A DNA stretch of 64,000 nucleotides, from contig NZ_SLWS01000006.1 in the NCBI RefSeq assembly GCF_004345645.1, positions 248,001-312,000 of the forward strand, read 5' to 3'. Below, one piece after another: positions 23,276 to 33,032 of this stretch; within the stretch, counting starts at the first letter, position 1, and each line of letters starts with the position of its first letter. Made by a program: the position numbers and the translations under genes. Below the pieces are notes generated by a model. It had not been told where the DNA came from. It did no database searches and saw nothing but the letters and a program-made list of their open reading frames with translations. The stretch is from Actinocrispum wychmicini (GTDB taxonomy: Bacteria > Actinomycetota > Actinomycetes > Mycobacteriales > Pseudonocardiaceae).

Positions 23276-26034
23276 CTGGTCCTCGGGCGCGGGTAGTCGA
23301 CCGTGTCTCGGTGCGGGTACTGCCCGACACCAGCAAGTTCGCCAGCGAGCTGCGGGCACAGTTGGCGCGGATCACCCGGGGGATGGACGTCCGGATTCCG
23401 GTCAAGGTCGACACGAAAGGCGTGGCCGCCGCCGCGGCCCGAATTAAGGCCGAGTTGCCGCGTGACCCGTGGGACATCACGCCGAACTTCACCCTGGACC
23501 TCGGGCCGACCGAGCGGCTGATCGCCCGCATCATCACCGGCCTGCACGGGGCGACTGAGCAGGCTAAGCGGTTCGCCCAAGGCGGTAAGGAAGCCGCCGG
23601 ACATCTGCTCACGGTAGCTAAGCGGTCGGTCAACGTCCGTCAGCATTGGCGCGGTATCGGCGCCGGCATCACCAGCGCGGCCGGTCGGCTACGCGACATC
23701 AAAGCCGACGGGTTCTACCGCAACTTCCTGCGCGTCGGGGACGCCATCGCGGGCGCCACCTCGAAACTGTTCCGGTTCGGTGTTGCCGCTGGCCACGCCC
23801 TCGGCCGGTTGGGCAGCGGCGCGGCGACCGGCGCGAAGAACGCGCTCGCCGGGATCGCCGCCGCCATCGGCAAGGTGACCTCCGCGCTGGGCAACCTCGG
23901 CCGGACCGGGCTGATCGCCCTCGCAGTGTTCGGCTTAGCCGCACCAGCCATCGGCGCGATCGCCACCCTCCTGGCTGGGTTGCCGTCGCTGGGGGCGGCG
24001 GCCGGCGCCGGGTTCGCCGCGGTCGCGTTAGGCATGGACGGCATCAAGAAAGCCGCCTCCCAACTGCGCCCCCAGGTCGACAGCCTCAAAGCCTCACTGT
24101 CGAAGACCTTCGAGAAGGGCCTCACGCCCGTCTTCAAGGAACTCGGCGCGGTATTTCCCGTGCTGGACAAAGGCTTAAACCAGGTCGCGGGCGGCCTGAT
24201 CGTGATGGCCAAGAGCTTCACCGACGTGGTGACCTCCAAACAGGGCCTCACCCAGATCCAGTCCATCCTGAACAACACCGGCAAGTTCTTCCAGAATCTG
24301 GCGCCGATGGTCCGCGACGGCACCAGCGCGTTCCTCACCCTCGCCGACGCAGGCGCGAAACAGTTCGGGCTGCTCGCGGGGGTACTCAACACCTTCGCCG
24401 CGGACTTCCGCGCCGCCGTTGAGCGGGTCACCTCGGATGGCAGCTTCGCGTCCGGCATGCAGGGCCTGGCCGCTGTCGTGGGCTCGGTCCTGACCCTGTT
24501 CGTCCGACTGTTCGAAGCCGGCGTGCGGGTGATGGGCCAGGTCGGCGGCCCGATCGCCACCCTGATCACCTCACTCGGTGACGCGCTGATCGCCCTCATG
24601 CCCACGCTGGCGTCGATCACCACCCTGTTCGCGACCGTACTGACAGTGGCGCTAGACGCACTCACCCCAATGATCGAAGCACTCACCCCCTCCTTCCAAC
24701 AGCTCGCCGACGCGGTGGGCACCATGCTGGTCGGGGCCATCCAAGCGGTCCGCCCGGTGCTGGTGCCGCTCGCCCACACCCTCGGCCCGCTCCTGGTAGC
24801 CGCGGTCCAAGCGGTGACACCGGTACTCCTCGCCTTAGCGCGGATTCTCACCGACCTCCTGGTGATGGCGCTGAAAGCAGTCCAGCCGATCCTGCCACCC
24901 CTGATCGAGTTCCTGACCCAGCTGGGTCAGCTCATCGGCAAGTTCCTCCTGGACGCGTTCACCACACTCCAGCCGTTGCTCCAACTGTTCTTTGACTTCC
25001 TGGCCCAGTTGTTCACCGCCCTGCAACCCCTGCTGCCCGCGTTGACCCAACTCGCGACACAAGTGCTCCAGGGCCTACTGGACATCCTCACCCCGCTACT
25101 GCCGCCCTTGATGCAACTGGCCCAGCTGGTGTTCCCCGCGATCATCAGCATCGTCCAGGCCGTGATACCGGTGATCACCCAGGTCCTGTCCGTGCTGGGC
25201 GAACTGATCCCCGCGGTGGTCAAGATCGCCGAAGTACTCGTCCCGATCTTCCAAGGCATCTTCGACATCGTCCAACGCGTCTGGCCGGGCATCCAGGACA
25301 TCATCGAAGGCGCGATGCGCGCGATCAAGGGCGTGATCGACCTGGTGATGGGCATCATCACCGGAGACTGGTCCCGCGCCTGGGACGGCATCAAATCGAT
25401 CCTGTCCGGCGCCTGGGAGTTGCTTAAGGGTGGGGTGAAGCTGGGGATTGACGCGGTTGTGGCGTTGTTTGTTGATCTGCCGGGCGCGATCCTGCGCGCC
25501 CTGGGCAACCTCGGGGGCCTGCTGCTGGAAGCCGGCAAGGCGATCCTGCAAGGACTCTGGGACGGCATCAAATGGGTCTGGAACAAGGTCATGGACTTCT
25601 TCAGCAGCATCGGCAGCTGGATCGCTGACCACAAAGGACCCCTGTCCTACGACAAGCGACTGTTGATCCCTGCCGGTAAGGCCATCATGCAGGGCCTCGC
25701 TGCCGGGCTGTCGGACGGGTTCGACGACGTGCAGCGGCTGGTATCCGGGATGAGCGAACGGCTCACCGGCTCGTTCGCCGGAAGCCAGTGGGGTGCTGAC
25801 TGGGCACACGGCATCGAGGACGGCATGCCTAAGGCGCTGCGTGCGCTGGACAAGGCCGCGTCCGCCGGGTCGATCTCAGCTCAATGGCAGGCCCAGATCA
25901 ACAACGACCCCCAGTTCGGCGACATCGGCGACCGGGTGGCCGCCGCCTTAGCCGGCTGGAGCGTCCAACTCGACGGCACCGGCCTGGCCCGCCTGGTGAA
26001 CAAGTCCAACCTGAGGAAAGCGAGACGAGGCTAA
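23272..26034 (+). CDS. Tape measure protein
   Basis: 920 aa, sets tail length (about 130-140 nm if the usual ratio of about 0.15 nm per residue applies). N-terminal basic start, a central stretch with many hydrophobic helices (for example ALAVFGLAAPAIGAIATLLAG, then repeated TPVLLALARILTDLL and LTPLLPPLMQLAQLV units at about 450-690), and an amphipathic tail with WDGIKSILSGAWELLKGG and GPLSYDKRLLIPAGKAIMQG, a motif common in tape measures. No lytic domain recognised. Start overlaps the chaperone stop by 4 nt. Confidence 0.9.
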   Translation: MTGPRARVVDRVSVRVLPDTSKFASELRAQLARITRGMDVRIPVKVDTKGVAAAAARIKAELPRDPWDITPNFTLDLGPTERLIARIITGLHGATEQAKRFAQGGKEAAGHLLTVAKRSVNVRQHWRGIGAGITSAAGRLRDIKADGFYRNFLRVGDAIAGATSKLFRFGVAAGHALGRLGSGAATGAKNALAGIAAAIGKVTSALGNLGRTGLIALAVFGLAAPAIGAIATLLAGLPSLGAAAGAGFAAVALGMDGIKKAASQLRPQVDSLKASLSKTFEKGLTPVFKELGAVFPVLDKGLNQVAGGLIVMAKSFTDVVTSKQGLTQIQSILNNTGKFFQNLAPMVRDGTSAFLTLADAGAKQFGLLAGVLNTFAADFRAAVERVTSDGSFASGMQGLAAVVGSVLTLFVRLFEAGVRVMGQVGGPIATLITSLGDALIALMPTLASITTLFATVLTVALDALTPMIEALTPSFQQLADAVGTMLVGAIQAVRPVLVPLAHTLGPLLVAAVQAVTPVLLALARILTDLLVMALKAVQPILPPLIEFLTQLGQLIGKFLLDAFTTLQPLLQLFFDFLAQLFTALQPLLPALTQLATQVLQGLLDILTPLLPPLMQLAQLVFPAIISIVQAVIPVITQVLSVLGELIPAVVKIAEVLVPIFQGIFDIVQRVWPGIQDIIEGAMRAIKGVIDLVMGIITGDWSRAWDGIKSILSGAWELLKGGVKLGIDAVVALFVDLPGAILRALGNLGGLLLEAGKAILQGLWDGIKWVWNKVMDFFSSIGSWIADHKGPLSYDKRLLIPAGKAIMQGLAAGLSDGFDDVQRLVSGMSERLTGSFAGSQWGADWAHGIEDGMPKALRALDKAASAGSISAQWQAQINNDPQFGDIGDRVAAALAGWSVQLDGTGLARLVNKSNLRKARRG

Positions 26035-26862
26035 GTGAGTACGTGGTACCTCGGCCCAGACGGCGACCTACGCGCCCTGCCCGTCCCGGAACGCGACCCC
26101 AGCATGGACGTGGTCCGCTACGGCGGTATCCATCAGGCCCTGTCCGGCGCGCGCACGATGGACGTCACCGGCCACCGCACCGAATACGGCTTCGCCTACC
26201 GACTGTTGGAGGCCGAGGAGTACGCCTGGCTGGAGGCCCTGGCCTCCAGCCACATCCCCGGCCCCCTTAGGTTGCTCACCCCGTTCAAACGCAACCGGCT
26301 CACTGCCCAAGCCGCCTCACTCATCCCGGCTAGTGGGGTGTCGGTCGGGGCCAGCCTGCCGGGCTTGTGGAACTGGGAACCCGACTGGCCAGCTGCCGCG
26401 CCCGGCTCGCGGTCCCTGCGCTGGACCTCCTACCCGGCCGGCGCCGTGCTCCGGCTGGATGCCGACCGGCGATGCCCGGTCCTGCCAGACGAATCGATCA
26501 CCGCATCGCTGTACGCCCGCACCGATACCGGCACGGTGGCCGTGGAGGTCACCACGACCGCCTACGACCGGACAGGCACCGTCCTGGGGGACAACAGCCA
26601 CGACGACACCGTCCCCACCGACTGGTATCGGATGGCGTTCTCCTGGACGCCCCCACCCGGCACGGCCACCGTCGACGTCACGCTCACCATCCCCGCCGGG
26701 CCGGTACCGATCCGGCTGGCCGCCGCCCAACTCGAACCCGGTGACGCGGCCACCGACTGGCAACACGGCGGCGGAGCACCGCTCGTCCTGGTCGACCAAC
26801 TCACCACCACCTCCCCGCGGTTTCCCCTCGTGGACTGCACCTTGACCTTATTGGAGGCTTAG
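26035..26862 (+). CDS. Minor tail protein (distal-tail-like)
   Basis: 275 aa, GTG directly after the tape measure stop. N-terminal part (YGGIHQALSGARTMDVTGHRTEYGFAYRLL) resembles a Dit-type tail tip domain; the rest (SITASLYARTDTGTVAVEVT, TDWYRMAFSWTPPPGTATVDVT) looks like a carbohydrate-binding beta sandwich. Likely joins tail tube and tip. Confidence 0.7.
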   Translation: MSTWYLGPDGDLRALPVPERDPSMDVVRYGGIHQALSGARTMDVTGHRTEYGFAYRLLEAEEYAWLEALASSHIPGPLRLLTPFKRNRLTAQAASLIPASGVSVGASLPGLWNWEPDWPAAAPGSRSLRWTSYPAGAVLRLDADRRCPVLPDESITASLYARTDTGTVAVEVTTTAYDRTGTVLGDNSHDDTVPTDWYRMAFSWTPPPGTATVDVTLTIPAGPVPIRLAAAQLEPGDAATDWQHGGGAPLVLVDQLTTTSPRFPLVDCTLTLLEA

Positions 26863-26867
26863 CACTC

Positions 26868-29300
26868 GTGTTCCTCGACGGTGGCGACGCGGCCGAGGCC
26901 GCGATCACCAGCCGGGAACGGCACTTCCACATCCGCATCGAGGTCGACTGGGACAAAGACGGCCGCTACACCCACCCCCTGTCCGACCTCTCCGGCTATG
27001 TCTCGACGGTGACCACGGATCGCAGCCTGCGCGGATCAGCCCCCGAAGAGCTGATGCTGATCGAAGGTGCCAGCGCCGCCGAACTGTCCCTCACCGTCTC
27101 CGGGGAGTATCAAGGATTGTCGTTCACCGGGGTGTTCTCCCCGTACAACGGGCTCTCCCCGTTCTACCTCAAAGACCCCATCGGCGCCGAGATCCGCTAT
27201 TCGATCGGCATCGAGACCACCACAGGAACCGTGTGGTACCAGCAGTTCGTCGGCAACATCCGCACCATCACCCCCGACCGCGCCGACGCCACCGTGGAGA
27301 TCACCGCCCTCGATCGGGTGGAGAAGCTCCGCCGCCCGATCCAGTTACCGCCGTGGGCGATGAGCGAAGAACACCTCTCCTACGGCGAGATCGACTCCCA
27401 ACTCATCCGATCCCACTGGGTGATCGATCACTGCCTGCGGCTGTGCGACACGTCAGTCTCCCCGTATCGGCCCACCTACCGGGAAGAAACCGGCCTACCG
27501 CCGGACTGGGTGGAAGGACCCCAGTTCTTCCTCACCGGCAACGGCTCCTACCTGCCCACAGTGGGCTGGTTGGACAACCTCAACGCCGACAGCTTCCCCG
27601 CCGGCACCGACACCATGTACAGCCCGACCGGGCTGATCAACGGCAACGCCCCACCCGACACCGCCCGGCCGCTCGCGTTCGCCGGCCTCGGGATGCCGAT
27701 CGGGCAACTCTACGGCGACGGCAGCCAGCAAGGCATCATCCGCTACTGGTGCGCCGACCGCGACGGCATCCAGTCCTACGCCACCCACTACGCCGGATTC
27801 GTGCTCAACACCAACGGCCCCAACGCGCGAGCCTACCGGTCGATCGCCGAACACAACGTGATGGAGATCGTAGTCGGCGACCGCATGTGGCTGGTCATCA
27901 CCATCAACACCGGCAGTGTCCGCGCCCGGGTCATCAGCAACGGCGCCACCGCCCTGGTCACCCCCTGGATTCCCATCCCGGTCGACAACCGGCCCGGCCA
28001 CCTGATCTTCGTCCAATGGGACAACTCCGGCACCACCGGCGGCCGGATCTACCTCTCCGCCAGTGAGAACAGCAACGGCGGACTGGTCTCCTACGGCGGC
28101 CCGGTCAGCAACCCGGCCCGCGACGACATCAAGGGCCGGATCACCATCGGCCAGGCCCTCAGCCTCAGTGACGTGTTTTACGCCAGCCGCAACTACTACG
28201 GCGCCGGGATCAATCCGGCCGAAGCCGTCCGCGGCGCCGCCTACGTCGCCGTGCTGGACCAAGGGCTCAATCGGTTCTCCCACGTGCCCAACCACCAGTT
28301 CCGGGACGCCTGGGACATCATCACCGACATCGCCGCCGCCGAGTACGGCAGCGTGTTCTGGGACGAACACGGCGCGTTTCGGTTCCTGAACTACCGCACC
28401 ATCCTGGCTAAGCAGACCAGCGTCGTCCGGACTCTGACCTTGGACGATGTGGAGGGCCTTCAGGTCACCAACAGCTTGGACTCGGTCCGCAACATCTACA
28501 CCGTCCAAGCCCGACGCAAACGCGCCATCCTCACCCGGGTGTTCGAGGCGACCGACCCGAACGAGTTCTACGTCCCGGGCCGGACCTCGAAGGTGTTCCG
28601 GATCTGGAGTGAGGACGTCCTCTCACCCATCACGTTCCTTGTACCGCGGTACACCACGATCCCGGACACTGTCGTTCCGCAATGGACGGATGGTGTGGAC
28701 CTCGGGTTCGTCGCCCAATGGTTCAAACAAGGGGCCTGGAAAGAAGACAACACCATGGCCGGCGGCGGCCTGGACATCTCCGTCTACTTCAACGCCCTGG
28801 GCTACCTCACTGTGCGAATCTTCAACGGGTGGGACGAGCCCGCACGGCTGGCCACCAACGCCGGACAGGCCGCGTTCCGGTTCAACGGCACCCTCATTCA
28901 CGACTTCGACACCGTCCCAATGCAGACCCGAGACCAGGCCTCGATCAACGCTTACGGCGCCCGCAACCTGGAACTCACGGGGGACTGGTACCAGGACTCG
29001 TCAGCCACGAGTCAGATGCTGGCGATGATGCTGCGCCGCACCAGCAAACCCATCCCCGCCACCGACGCCATCACCATCGCCGGAGACCCCAGACTCCAGC
29101 TGGCCGACTGCGTCCAGGTCCGCGACCCGGACGGGCTCGGCGAGAGCGTCAACCTCCAGATCTACGGCATCCGCCGCGAATTCGACCACGACAAGGGCCT
29201 GACCGACACCCTCACCGTCGAAATGCTCAAACCACCCGGCGTCGGGCAATGGGACAGCAGACAGTACGGACGGTGGGACACCACCTTCACCTGGAGCTAA
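26868..29300 (+). CDS. Minor tail protein (tail tip hub/receptor-binding candidate)
   Basis: 810 aa. Early part (FHIRIEVDWDKDGRYTHPLSDLSGYV, LTVSGEYQGLSFTGVFSPYNGL, YQQFVGNIRTITPDRADATVEITALDR) is the hub-like core typical for actinophage minor tail proteins; the middle, about 250-450, has a LamG-like jelly-roll (WLVITINTGSVRARVISNG). The end (ELTGDWYQDSSATSQMLAMMLRR, ADCVQVRDPDGLGESVNLQIYGIRREFDHDKGLTDTLTVEML) returns to hub-like strands. Candidate for host surface recognition. Confidence 0.8.
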   Translation: MFLDGGDAAEAAITSRERHFHIRIEVDWDKDGRYTHPLSDLSGYVSTVTTDRSLRGSAPEELMLIEGASAAELSLTVSGEYQGLSFTGVFSPYNGLSPFYLKDPIGAEIRYSIGIETTTGTVWYQQFVGNIRTITPDRADATVEITALDRVEKLRRPIQLPPWAMSEEHLSYGEIDSQLIRSHWVIDHCLRLCDTSVSPYRPTYREETGLPPDWVEGPQFFLTGNGSYLPTVGWLDNLNADSFPAGTDTMYSPTGLINGNAPPDTARPLAFAGLGMPIGQLYGDGSQQGIIRYWCADRDGIQSYATHYAGFVLNTNGPNARAYRSIAEHNVMEIVVGDRMWLVITINTGSVRARVISNGATALVTPWIPIPVDNRPGHLIFVQWDNSGTTGGRIYLSASENSNGGLVSYGGPVSNPARDDIKGRITIGQALSLSDVFYASRNYYGAGINPAEAVRGAAYVAVLDQGLNRFSHVPNHQFRDAWDIITDIAAAEYGSVFWDEHGAFRFLNYRTILAKQTSVVRTLTLDDVEGLQVTNSLDSVRNIYTVQARRKRAILTRVFEATDPNEFYVPGRTSKVFRIWSEDVLSPITFLVPRYTTIPDTVVPQWTDGVDLGFVAQWFKQGAWKEDNTMAGGGLDISVYFNALGYLTVRIFNGWDEPARLATNAGQAAFRFNGTLIHDFDTVPMQTRDQASINAYGARNLELTGDWYQDSSATSQMLAMMLRRTSKPIPATDAITIAGDPRLQLADCVQVRDPDGLGESVNLQIYGIRREFDHDKGLTDTLTVEMLKPPGVGQWDSRQYGRWDTTFTWS

Positions 29301-29308
29301 GACAGCTT

Positions 29309-30184
29309 ATGGCCAACGTGCCCATGACCGACGCCGTGTTCAGCCAACCCGCCTCCTCAGCGGAATACAACAAGGTCACCGCCAACGTCCGCGACCTGGA
29401 CACCCGGGCCAAGAACCTGGAAGCCGTCACCACCAACAGCACCACGGGTAATACCGCGCTCGGCAACCGGATCTCCACCGTGGAGACCAAAGCGAACACA
29501 GTGGACACTCGAACTACGGACACCACGTCCGGCAACGCCGCCCTCAACACCCGGCTCGGCACAGTCGAAACCAACATCGGCACCAGGGGCAGCAACGGCA
29601 CCGTGTACGCCGAAATCACCGCGGTGAAGAGCCAGGTCTTAGCGTTCGCTAAGCCCACCACGGCATCGGACACCGCCCTCTACGGCGACGTCATCAGCTC
29701 TCACACCCGCGCGGAATGCTGGTGGGGCGAAGCCATCGGCAACGGCTTCCTCACCGTCCAAGCCACCCGCTCACCCAAAACCTTCACCGCCACCGACCTC
29801 AGGTTCTGCGTCCCCACCGCAGCAGGCGGGACCGGAACCTTCGACCTCAAGCTCTACACCGGCACCGCCCTCACCAACCTCACCGAGCGGGCCGCTATCA
29901 GCGGCCCCGGGCTCGTCACCACAGCCGGCGTGAAACACCAGGCGATCAACCTCGCCATCAGCGAAGGCGACTACATCGCCATCGCCATTCTGTGCACCGG
30001 GTTCAACCCGAGCCCGAAGTTCTCGTCCACCGCAACCAGCAGCGGCGCACAACTGCTCATCGCAGACGGCAGCGCCTACTCGGTGTTCAAAAGCGGCCAA
30101 GCCGCACCGATCCCCAGCACGATCAACACCCTTGATGCGGGCTGGACCCGTGCGAACCAACAGTTCTGGTTCGCCCTCGCGTAG
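29309..30184 (+). CDS. Tail fibre/minor tail protein
   Basis: 291 aa. The N-terminal 110 residues form a heptad-rich trimeric stalk (AEYNKVTANVRDLDTRAKNLEAV, then a repeated unit around NTALGNRISTVETKANTV / NAALNTRLGTVETNIGT). The C-terminal 180 residues form a beta-rich head (ATDLRFCVPTAAGGTGTFDLKLY, GDYIAIAILCTGFNPSP). This is the design of a receptor-binding fibre. Last gene of the tail operon, followed by a terminator. Confidence 0.7.
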   Translation: MANVPMTDAVFSQPASSAEYNKVTANVRDLDTRAKNLEAVTTNSTTGNTALGNRISTVETKANTVDTRTTDTTSGNAALNTRLGTVETNIGTRGSNGTVYAEITAVKSQVLAFAKPTTASDTALYGDVISSHTRAECWWGEAIGNGFLTVQATRSPKTFTATDLRFCVPTAAGGTGTFDLKLYTGTALTNLTERAAISGPGLVTTAGVKHQAINLAISEGDYIAIAILCTGFNPSPKFSSTATSSGAQLLIADGSAYSVFKSGQAAPIPSTINTLDAGWTRANQQFWFALA

Positions 30185-30201
30185 CTCACATCACCAAGCA
30201 C

Positions 30202-30233
30202 GGCCCCGAGCACACCGGCTCGGGGCCTTTCTT
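30202..30233 (+). terminator. Intrinsic terminator after tail genes
   Basis: GGCCCCGAGC / GCTCGGGGCC, 10-bp stem with loop ACACCG, then TTTCTT. Separates tail from lysis genes. Confidence 0.85.
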
Positions 30234-30258
30234 ATGTCCACACAAGGAGAGAAATCCT

Positions 30259-31194
30259 TTGGCTACAAGCCAAAACGGATGGCCTGCATCCCCCAACCCT
30301 AGCGCCATCGGCATCGCTGCGTTCAGCGTTGCTGGCATCCCGTTCCCCGGAGGCGTCAAGTCCGGAGACGTGGCCACGGTCCTCGGCTATGTCGCCGAGC
30401 AGTTCCACAACCGGGTCGAACCGCTCATCACGCCGGGCTGCTGGGGCTACAACTACCGACCCATCTCCGGCGGCAACTCCCTGTCCAACCACAGTTCCGG
30501 CACGGCGATCGATCTATCCGCCCCCCGGCATCCCCTCGGACAGCGCGGTACGTTCTCCGGCGCCCAGGTCGCCGAGATCCACCGCATCCTCGCCGAAGTC
30601 GACAACACGGTCCGCTGGGGCGGCGACTACACCGGCCGGGTCGACGAGATGCACATGGAGATCAACGCCGACGCCGGGCACGTCGCCACGGTCGCGACCC
30701 GCATCCGGGGAGGCGGTGACGGCCCCACCCCTCAGCCCCCCGGCCCCGGACACCACCAGACCCTCTCCCGAGGCTCCACCGGGGCCGACGTCGCACTCGT
30801 CCAGCGCTACCTCGGCATCACCGCCGACGGCATCTTCGGACCCGCCACTGACACCGCCGTCCGCACCTACCAACACAACCAGGGACTCACCGCGGACGGA
30901 ATCGTCGGCCCTGCTACTTGGGCTCGCATCGACTCCGGCCTTGGCCATCCCAGTACTGATCCTGGCAGCGATCCTGCGCCTACGCGCCCGACACTCCGCA
31001 CGGGCAGCACCGGACCGGCTGTCCGCGACCTGCAAACCCGGCTCAACACCAGCTACCCGGCCTACTCCCACCTCCTCGTGGACGGGGACTTCGGCCCCGC
31101 CACCGAACAAGTTGTCCGGGAGTTCCAACGCCGAGCCGGACTCACCGTCGACGGCATCGTCGGCCCCCACACCTGGGCGGGTCTCGGCTTCTGA
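30259..31194 (+). CDS. Endolysin: M15-type peptidase with two peptidoglycan-binding domains
   Basis: 311 aa, TTG start 7 nt behind AAGGAGAG. Residues about 40-150 hold an M15/VanY-like zinc peptidase: NHSSGTAIDLSAPRHPLG and DEMHMEI supply the His/Asp/His ligands. Two PF01471 peptidoglycan-binding domains follow at about 170-222 (SRGSTGADVALVQRYL...DGIFGPATD) and 245-310 (GSTGPAVRDLQTRL...DGDFGPATE). It cleaves the peptide part of host peptidoglycan at lysis. No signal peptide, so release depends on the holin in the next gene. Confidence 0.9.
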   Translation: MATSQNGWPASPNPSAIGIAAFSVAGIPFPGGVKSGDVATVLGYVAEQFHNRVEPLITPGCWGYNYRPISGGNSLSNHSSGTAIDLSAPRHPLGQRGTFSGAQVAEIHRILAEVDNTVRWGGDYTGRVDEMHMEINADAGHVATVATRIRGGGDGPTPQPPGPGHHQTLSRGSTGADVALVQRYLGITADGIFGPATDTAVRTYQHNQGLTADGIVGPATWARIDSGLGHPSTDPGSDPAPTRPTLRTGSTGPAVRDLQTRLNTSYPAYSHLLVDGDFGPATEQVVREFQRRAGLTVDGIVGPHTWAGLGF

Positions 31195-31234
31195 CCGAGC
31201 ACCCCAATCCACCACCACGGAAGGAAGAACCGGC

Positions 31235-31465
31235 TTGTTCTCTACTGCCTACCTCAAGGACCTCGCCGAACGCGCCCTCAGCTCGTTCGCCGGAGGCATC
31301 CTGACCATCCTCGGCGGCGACGCCGTCAACGCCTGGAACATCGACTACAAGGCCGCGCTCGGCGTCGGCCTCGGCGCCGCCATCGTCTCCACCCTCAAGG
31401 GCCTGACCGCCAAGGGCGTCGGCGACTCCGACACCGCCGCGTTCCTCCCCGCGCACCGCGACTGA
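31235..31465 (+). CDS. Holin
   Basis: 76 aa from TTG at 31235, 7 nt behind GGAAGGAAG. LFSTAYLKDLAERALSSFAG and GVGLGAAIVSTLKGL are two amphipathic/hydrophobic segments typical for the r1t-like holins of actinophages. It forms membrane holes that let the endolysin out. The gap that follows contains a CCCCGT/ACGGGG hairpin (31578-31593) before the IS element. Confidence 0.8.
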   Translation: MFSTAYLKDLAERALSSFAGGILTILGGDAVNAWNIDYKAALGVGLGAAIVSTLKGLTAKGVGDSDTAAFLPAHRD

Positions 31466-31617
31466 CCAGTGCACTGATGCGGTAGCCTTCCTCTCCCGGC
31501 GGCAGGACCACGGGCAGTCAACGTTATCTCCACGGGTACCGCGGTCAGCCCGAACGCCAAAGCCACCAGGAACGTTCCCCCGTGCGTACGGGGAGACCCA
31601 GCCCCTCACCGGCTCTC

Positions 31618-32917
31618 TTGAGTTCTAGGGGTCGTCGCAACACCCCAGCTCAAGGGGTGCGATGGGCTACGAGATTCGGGCCGACCGTAAGCCGCAGGGA
31701 CGGAAGAAGTTGACCCGGGAACGGGCCGCATACTTCCAGCTCATGCAGCAGGGCTACAGCAACAGAGAGGCATGCCGGATCGTGGGCGTCAACCCGCGCA
31801 CCGGCAAGGTATGGCGCAACGGCCGCCACGCCCATAAGGGCCTGCCGAAGGCGAGTCCCCCGATCCATCGGGAGCCGTCTTCGCCAGGCCCTGGCCGCTA
31901 TTTGTGCGAGTCCGAGCGCATCCACATCGCCGACCGGCGGCGGGAGAAGGCCACGATCCGGCAGATCGCGACGGAGCTGGGCCGCAGCCCGTCGACGATC
32001 AGCCGGGAACTGCGCCGCAACGCCCACCCCGACAGCGGCGACTATCGTCCGCACGCCGCCCAGGCCCGCGCCGACGCGCGGCGCCCGCGCCCCAAGAACA
32101 GCAAGATCGCCACCCAGCCCGAGCTGCACCGGGCCATCCAGGACGGCCTGGACCGCAAGTGGAGCCCAGAGCAAATCGTGCGACGCTTGCACCGGGACTT
32201 TCCCGACCGCCCGGAGCTGCACGTGGTTCACGAGACGATCTACCAGGCGCTCTACGTCCAAGGCCGCGGCGAGTTGCGCCGCGAGCTGACCCGGGCCTTG
32301 CGTACCGGTCGCGCCATGCGCAGACCGCGCCGCCAAGCCCAGCAGCGCACGCCCCGGATGGCCGCCCCGATGGTCATGATCAGCGAACGTCCCGCCGAGG
32401 CTGCAGATCGGGCGGTGCCCGGCCACTGGGAAGGCGACCTGATCATTGGCAAGGACAACCGCTCCGCCATCGGCACTCTGGTCGAGCGCGCCACCCGCTA
32501 TGTGATGCTGGTGCACCTGCCGCTCGGTCGCACACCCGATCTGGTCCGGGACGCCCTCATCGACACCATCGGCCGCCTGCCCCTACATCTACGCCGGTCG
32601 CTGACCTGGGACCAGGGCAGCGAGATGCACCTCCACCACGAGTTCACCCTGGCCGCCGACATCCAGGTCTACTTCTGCGACCCGCACTCACCCTGGCAAC
32701 GCGGCAGCAACGAAAACACCAACGGCCTGCTCCGCCAGTACTTCCCCAAGAGCACCGACCTCTCCGTCCACAGCCGCGACCACCTCGACACCGTCGCCGC
32801 CGAACTCAACGGCCGCCCACGCAAAACGCTCGGCTGGGATACCCCAGCCGAGCGCTTCGCTAGGCTCCTGACCGAAGCCAGTTGACCAGTTGTGTTGCCA
32901 CGACCCCTGGAATCCGC
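31618..32917 (+). mobile_element. IS30-family insertion sequence
   Basis: About 1.3 kb. Terminal inverted repeats: CTAGGGGTCGTCGCAACAC (31625-31643) against the complement of 32892-32910, CCAGGGGTCGTGGCAACAC, 17 of 19 identical; weak similarity reaches a few bases further out. A CTCTCT direct repeat flanks it (31613-31618 and 32918-32923) and may be the target duplication, though IS30 members usually make 2-3 bp. One transposase gene fills the element and looks intact, so it may be active. Confidence 0.85.
31662..32885 (+). CDS. IS30-family transposase
   Basis: 407 aa. Two N-terminal DNA-binding parts (LMQQGYSNREACRIVGVNPR; then ATIRQIATELGRSPSTISREL, the HTH_38 signature) precede a DDE catalytic core: GHWEGDLIIGKDN (first Asp), LTWDQGSEM (second Asp) and SPWQRGSNENTNGLLRQYFP (Glu), the strongly conserved IS30 block. 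Full length. Starts at ATG 31662, 18 nt inside the left repeat. Confidence 0.95.
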   Translation: MGYEIRADRKPQGRKKLTRERAAYFQLMQQGYSNREACRIVGVNPRTGKVWRNGRHAHKGLPKASPPIHREPSSPGPGRYLCESERIHIADRRREKATIRQIATELGRSPSTISRELRRNAHPDSGDYRPHAAQARADARRPRPKNSKIATQPELHRAIQDGLDRKWSPEQIVRRLHRDFPDRPELHVVHETIYQALYVQGRGELRRELTRALRTGRAMRRPRRQAQQRTPRMAAPMVMISERPAEAADRAVPGHWEGDLIIGKDNRSAIGTLVERATRYVMLVHLPLGRTPDLVRDALIDTIGRLPLHLRRSLTWDQGSEMHLHHEFTLAADIQVYFCDPHSPWQRGSNENTNGLLRQYFPKSTDLSVHSRDHLDTVAAELNGRPRKTLGWDTPAERFARLLTEAS

Positions 32918-33032
32918 CTCTCTCGGTGGGGGGCTTTTCGTATTTCGTAGAACTACCACGTTGATGTGGTCCGGTGAAGCGTAGTATGGCAAGCGGTGCG
33001 AGGCAAAGATCATCAAACTGTGGAGACACTTG

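Larger units (their letters stand above)
31601..32938 (+). terminator. Lysis-operon terminator split by the IS30 insertion
   Basis: Left arm GCCCCTCACC (31601-31610) and right arm GGTGGGGGGC (32925-32934) pair with 9 of 10 bp and are followed by TTTT (32935-32938). Removing the element plus one CTCTCT copy leaves a compact hairpin with a 7-nt loop. So the element sits in the loop of what was a normal terminator behind the holin. Confidence 0.65.
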
